Assembly (NCBI RefSeq): GCF_019565455.1
Contig: NZ_CP067377.1
Coordinates: 496,001 to 560,000, forward strand
DNA length: 64,000 nt
Origin: Flavobacterium oreochromis
Lineage (GTDB): Bacteria > Bacteroidota > Bacteroidia > Flavobacteriales > Flavobacteriaceae
Direction: 5' to 3'
Shown: piece by piece, positions 60,026 to 64,000 of the stretch
Layout of the letters: each line of letters begins with the position of its first letter
How positions within the stretch are numbered: position 1 is the first letter of the stretch
Translations under genes and position numbers: made by a program
Notes under the pieces: model-generated
Database searches by the model: none
What the model was told of the DNA's origin: nothing
The model's input: only the letters and a program-made list of their open reading frames with translations

Positions 60026-61350
60026 TTAGATTTCACCATACATTGCTTTAATGAATTCATCATAAGTAACTTCTTTAGTAGACGTATTTAATTTTTCTTT
60101 AAACACATTTAATAATCTTTCGCTCATTACTTGTTCTGACAAACGACGTACTTCATCTTGATTAGTCATTACACGACTCACAATGTTATCTACATCTTCT
60201 TGAGATGGATCTAATTGACCAAATTGTGCCATTTGCTTTTGATAATATCACTAGCATATGCTTTAAGATCATCAAAAGTTACTTGTAAATTATTGGAAGT
60301 AATAATTTTACTTTCAATTAATTGATAACGTAACCCGTTTTCAGAACGAGCATACTCAACTTCTGCTTGTTCAGCTGTTAGTGGAGTTTCTCCAACTGTT
60401 TGAATCCATCTTTTTAAAAATTCAGCTGGCAATTCAACTTGGTGATTGTTAATTAAATATTCTGTTGCATCATTATAAAACTTTTGATCTGCTTGTTGAG
60501 CAAACGTTTTTTCAGCATCTTCTTTAATTTTAGTTTTTAAACCATCTACTGAAGTTACATTTCCTTCTCCGAATAATTTATCAAATAATTCTTGATTTAA
60601 TTCAGCTGGTTCTGTTGTGGTTACTTCTTCAATTTTAAAATCAACTGTAATATCTAAACCGTGAACATCATCATGACCTAAACCTAAATAATCCATTAAT
60701 TTATGATCATCATTAAATAGTCCTTTTGTAGGAACAGCTACTACTTCTCCTGCTTTTTTACCGATGAAAGATTCTGCAACTGCTTTGTTTTCAAAAATAT
60801 CTAATGTAATCTGAGCGGGTTTATTAATTCCCTTTTCTTCGTTTACGAAAGTACCACGAATATCATCTTCTTTAGCTATTTCTTCTTTAGAAGACATTTT
60901 TCCAAATTGTTTTTGAATTCTAACAACTTGTTCATCTAACAACTTATCATCTGCTACTATAGTATAGTATGTTAATTCAGACCCTTCTAATTTCACATCA
61001 AACTCAGGAGCTAAACCTAATTCAAATTCAAATTTGAAATCATCAGCATCCCAGTTGAATTCTTCAGTAAATTTAGGAAGTGGATTTCCTAAGATATCCA
61101 ATTTTTCTTCTACTAAAAATTTATTTAAACCTTCTTGAATTAACTTATTTACCTCTTCAGCTAAAACTGCTTTACCGTATTGTTTTTGTACTAAAGACAT
61201 AGGTACTTGACCTTTACGGAAACCTGGTATGTTCGCATTTTTGCGGTAGTTTTGCAAAACTTTCTCTACCTTTTCAGCATAATCATTCTTTGCAACTTCT
61301 ACAGTTACCACTGCGTTCAACGCATCGATATTGGTTTTTGTAATATTCAT
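60026..61350 (-). CDS. tig: Trigger factor (frameshifted near C-terminus)
   Basis: About 441 aa after repair. Ribosome-bound chaperone for nascent chains. Ribosome-binding signature PGFRKGQVPMSLV (about residues 43-55), a central PPIase-like domain, and a helical C-terminal domain. The frame breaks in the T run 60237-60240. One added base reads DIIKKQMAQFGQLDPSQED, which rejoins the C-terminal 68 residues. A promoter and an overlapping dyad lie upstream. Confidence 0.93.
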
Positions 61351-61374
61351 TATATATGTTTTTACGTACTAAAA

Positions 61375-61413
61375 TTGGGTGGCAAAATTACATAATTTAT
61401 ACCACCCAACAAA
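61375..61413 (-). promoter_or_regulatory. tig promoter with overlapping dyad
   Basis: On the minus strand TTTG (61413-61410), 19 bp, then TAATTTTG (61390-61383) is an exact fit to the Bacteroidota -33/-7 pattern. The perfect 8-bp inverted repeat TTGGGTGG / CCACCCAA (61375-61382 and 61402-61409) brackets the -7 box and covers part of the spacer, a plausible operator. It could also form a hairpin in DNA only. Confidence 0.6.
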
Positions 61414-61444
61414 TTTTATTTAATTAAAATCAACTTACTAATTT

Positions 61445-61783
61445 TTAGTCTTTTATAAACTTATATAAGACCCATTGTGAAATAGACATTAAGATACTAA
61501 AAATAAAAGCAGCACTAAATGATTCAACTACAAACCCGTCTACTAACCGAGTACATAAGAGCACCATACCTGCGTTAATAACTAACAAAAAAATACCTAA
61601 TGTAAAAACGGTAATAGGAAAAGTAAAAAAAACCAATACAGGTTTTAGAAAAGTATTTAATAATGCCAGAACAACAGCTACTTTAACAGCAATGGTAATT
61701 TCATCAACTCGTACACCTTTTACAAAATAAGAAAGGGCTATTACAATTAAAGTCGAGATTAATAATCTTTGTAATAATTTCAT
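61445..61783 (-). CDS. Phage-holin-family IV small membrane protein
   Basis: 112 aa with four predicted membrane helices (LLISTLIVIALSYFVKGV, IAVKVAVVLALLNTFLKPVL, VFTLGIFLLVINAGMVLL, SAAFIFSILMSISQWVLY). Matches the PF04020-type pattern, including NTFLKPVL and the ITVFTLGIF stretch. Despite the family name it is a widespread chromosomal membrane protein; nothing phage-related surrounds it. Function unknown. Confidence 0.85.
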   Translation of the reverse strand: MKLLQRLLISTLIVIALSYFVKGVRVDEITIAVKVAVVLALLNTFLKPVLVFFTFPITVFTLGIFLLVINAGMVLLCTRLVDGFVVESFSAAFIFSILMSISQWVLYKFIKD

Positions 61784-61831
61784 TTTTTATAGAATTTAAA
61801 ATATTAATTTAAATATAAAAAGGACACTACT

Positions 61832-62629
61832 TTAACTAGCAGTAGAACTATTCAGAAAACAAAGGGTTTTTTCTAAAAAGTCTTTTGGATTTTCTGCATG
61901 CAACCAATGACCTGCTTGAGAGACACTTTGAATATCAGCATTTGGAAAATGGTGATAAATGGTTTCAAAATCACTATCTAAAATATAGTCTGATTGATCG
62001 CCACGCAAAAACAAGGTTTTTTTATCATAATGATTTTCAAATGGTAATGCCTCGCCTATAACTGAAGTGTTTTGAGTAAATACTTTTAAATTAAATCGAA
62101 AACCTAATTGCCCCGGTTCTACCCAGTACAAATTCTTCAACAAAAACTGACGTGTACCGAAATCCGTTATAAATTTAGAAAGAATTGTTTCAACATCTGT
62201 ACGTGATGGTTTTATAGAAAAATCTACTGCATTTAATGCTTCTAAAATAGTTTGATGATGGGGAGCATAATACTTTGGTCCAATATCTGCAACAATTAAC
62301 CTTTCAACCAAATCAGGACAAGTAGTAGCTAATAGCATGGCAACTTTCCCTCCCATTGAATGACCAATTACAGAAATATCTGATAAATTATATTGTTTAC
62401 AATAATTAACGACATCTTGCACCATACCGCTATAACTCCAATCAGAGGTATGAAAACTCTTTCCATGATTACGCATGTCTAAAGCGTGAACTTCAAAACC
62501 TTGCTCAGCATATTGTGCCGCCAAAGTTTTCCAGTTATCAGACATCCCTAGGAAGCCGTGAATGACAACTAACTGACCTTTTAATTCTGCTATTGAATTT
62601 ATTATATTACTATGTAATTCTGTATTCAT
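61832..62629 (-). CDS. Alpha/beta hydrolase (YbfF-like esterase)
   Basis: 265 aa, intact. Oxyanion segment VVIHGFLGMSDNWKTLA, DMRNHGKSFHT, nucleophile elbow VIGHSMGGKVA (Ser near 92), and the catalytic His in QAGHWLHAENP. The cap region is short. It is cytosolic; relatives hydrolyse acyl-CoA or short esters, but the substrate is not predictable. Confidence 0.88.
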   Translation of the reverse strand: MNTELHSNIINSIAELKGQLVVIHGFLGMSDNWKTLAAQYAEQGFEVHALDMRNHGKSFHTSDWSYSGMVQDVVNYCKQYNLSDISVIGHSMGGKVAMLLATTCPDLVERLIVADIGPKYYAPHHQTILEALNAVDFSIKPSRTDVETILSKFITDFGTRQFLLKNLYWVEPGQLGFRFNLKVFTQNTSVIGEALPFENHYDKKTLFLRGDQSDYILDSDFETIYHHFPNADIQSVSQAGHWLHAENPKDFLEKTLCFLNSSTAS

Positions 62630-62704
62630 ATACTTTTTTTTGGTATATTATTCACAAGCACTTCCTTCTAAAATTCTCAAAATGATTATTTATCAATGAT
62701 GTGT

Positions 62705-63170
62705 TTAATATATATTTTTTCGGAAATTCTTACTATTTTTTTTAATCCTACAAAGTGTATCTCCTTTTATTTTAAATTCTTCACTAACTTTTACACTTGA
62801 TGGAGTAGCAAAATCAAGGAATATTCTTTCACATTTTGAGGAACTTTTAATAATTAATTTTCTTTTACAATAAAATTATAAAAAGTAAAACTATGAAGTC
62901 ATTTGATAAAATCAAAATTATTTAGCTGATCGGATTTCTCCTCTAAATAAAAATATTTTATTGATGTTTGAACCGTTTTATTTTCATTAAACTTGATTAA
63001 ATCTACCGTAATTTGATTTTTATATTTTTTATAAAGTAAAAACAGTATATCTCTAGAAACATATAGTTCTTTATAATCTATTTTAGCATTTAAATCGTTA
63101 TCTGTTCAGATCTAGTTATCACAGATGAACAGCCAGCAAAACATATGGCTAAAAAAGACTTAACAACCAT
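62705..63170 (-). pseudogene. Small lipoprotein gene, multiply frameshifted
   Basis: Start at 63170 with a lipoprotein signal MVVKSFLAICFAGCSS. After a break near 63100 it continues NDLNAKIDYKELYVSRDILF, DLIKFNENKTVQTSIKYFYL and FDFIK (stop 62899). A further open segment KSSSKCERIFLDFATPSSVK...FRKNIY runs to 62705 in another frame. These may be one gene of about 150 aa or a lipoprotein with decayed sequence after it. It fills most of the 620-bp gap between the hydrolase and pdxJ. Confidence 0.5.
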
Positions 63171-63248
63171 TTTCAAACATATTTCAAAATTTAATATTGG
63201 CTATAATATTAGAACTAAAAATTGAAATTTATTTTTTATATTTTACAA

Positions 63249-63980
63249 TTAGACCAACTTCAACTTCCTCAAATACATATTTACGACATTCTCTAAGCCT
63301 AGATACAAGGATTCTGAAATTAAAGCGTGACCAATAGACACTTCTAGTAAGCCAGGGATATTTTGATTAAAAAACGCAATATTATCTAAGCTTAAATCAT
63401 GACCAGCATTAACCCCTAAACCTAATTCATTTGCCAATTTAGCAGATGCCACATAAGGCAAAATCCCCTCTTTGTTCCCTAAACTGTATTCGTGAGCAAA
63501 ACTTTCGGTGTATAGCTCAATTCTATCAGTTCCTGTTTCCTTAGCACCTTCAATCATCTTTAACACTGGATCCACAAAAATAGAAGTTCTAATTCCGTTG
63601 CGTTGAAACTCAGCAATGACATCTTTTAAATAAGTTTGATGTGTGATGGTATCCCAACCCGCATTAGAAGTTAATGCTCCAATTGCATCAGGAACTAATG
63701 TTACCTGTGTAGGTTTACATTCTAAAACTAAATCTATAAAATTATGTTGTGGATTTCCCTCTATATTATATTCCGTATAGACCACTTCTTTTAAATCACG
63801 TGCATCTTGATACCTAATATGACGCTCATCAGGTCTTGGATGTATTGTGATACCTTCCGCTCCAAAGTTCTGAATACGTTTTGCCGCTTCTATCACATTA
63901 GGTGTATTACCCCCACGCGAATTACGCAACGTAGCAATCTTATTTATGTTTACACTGAGTTTACAATTATTTTGAGTCAT
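63249..63980 (-). CDS. pdxJ: Pyridoxine 5'-phosphate synthase
   Basis: 243 aa, intact. It condenses 1-deoxyxylulose 5-phosphate with 3-amino-2-oxopropyl phosphate in vitamin B6 synthesis. Key stretches are LSVNINKIATLRNSRGG at the start, ITIHPRPDERHIRYQD, VTLVPDA, the catalytic Glu in IELYTESFAHEY, GVNAGHDLSLDN and VSIGHALISES. It is the last gene of the window; the upstream neighbour is outside. Confidence 0.95.
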   Translation of the reverse strand: MTQNNCKLSVNINKIATLRNSRGGNTPNVIEAAKRIQNFGAEGITIHPRPDERHIRYQDARDLKEVVYTEYNIEGNPQHNFIDLVLECKPTQVTLVPDAIGALTSNAGWDTITHQTYLKDVIAEFQRNGIRTSIFVDPVLKMIEGAKETGTDRIELYTESFAHEYSLGNKEGILPYVASAKLANELGLGVNAGHDLSLDNIAFFNQNIPGLLEVSIGHALISESLYLGLENVVNMYLRKLKLV

Positions 63981-64000
63981 TTAAAAACATATTTTTATAA

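Noticed and set aside
1..61350. Programmed ribosomal frameshifting as explanation for the split genes
   Set aside because: There are too many unrelated genes, no shared slippery heptamer or downstream structure, and all shifts sit in simple homopolymers.
61445..61783. Prophage remnant because of a holin-family match
   Set aside because: The family is a common chromosomal membrane protein, and the neighbours are ordinary core genes.

Overview
The window is AT-rich DNA from a member of the Bacteroidota, most likely a Flavobacteriaceae (Flavobacterium-like) chromosome. The support is a type IX secretion sorting tail on a large secreted protein, a mevalonate-pathway gene pair next to a UbiA prenyltransferase, a HPPK-deoxynucleoside kinase fusion, GH3-like and DUF2797 proteins, TAnnTTTG promoter boxes and many lipoproteins. 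The species cannot be named from the sequence alone.

Layout. 1-9140: housekeeping genes on the minus strand (AsmA-like, rRNA pseudouridine synthase, UbiA prenyltransferase, mevalonate kinase, diphosphomevalonate decarboxylase, flavoprotein, GDPD, a GH13 lipoprotein, a Lys/Ala/Glu-rich secreted protein). 9277-13299: a 1340-aa secreted Asp-box/PKD/LamG protein. 13600-35540: a large accessory island read leftward. 36339-39738: a large outer-membrane barrel-like protein. 40293-64000: core genes (lysC, GNAT, M48 protease, fbp, five tRNAs, mutS, DUF1573, SpoU methylase, folK-dNK, sppA, AsmA-like, DUF2797, GH3-like, clpX, clpP, tig, small membrane protein, alpha/beta hydrolase, a broken lipoprotein, pdxJ).

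The island is the main discovery. At its right end an XRE-type regulator gene (plus) and three leftward genes flank a 160-bp array of 14-bp dyads set 38-39 bp apart. The leftward genes lead into a DUF4280 PAAR-like gene and one intact 945-aa carrier. After the carrier come about 16 kb of tandem, partly broken cassettes. Each cassette repeats the C-terminal half of the carrier (a constant head, with or without the body), a variable 50-75 residue tip, and then one or more lipoprotein or 265-aa partner genes that often overlap the tip's stop codon. Eight partner genes form one divergent paralogous family and at least four lipoproteins form a second. Near-identical blocks, shared junctions and mosaic genes show that the array grows and reshuffles by recombination in the head. 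This resembles orphan-module arrays of polymorphic toxin systems, but with a PAAR-like-linked carrier I do not recognise. The toxin/immunity reading is inference.

Two further patterns matter. Each of the six convergent gene junctions carries a member of one inverted-repeat element family, so these elements may act as bidirectional terminators. Many core genes are split by frameshifts, and every one I resolved is the loss of a single base in a homopolymer. That points to systematic under-calling in the assembly rather than decay, so these genes are annotated at full extent. In contrast, some damage inside the cassette array, including a 161-bp MITE-like insertion with a clean target duplication, looks real.
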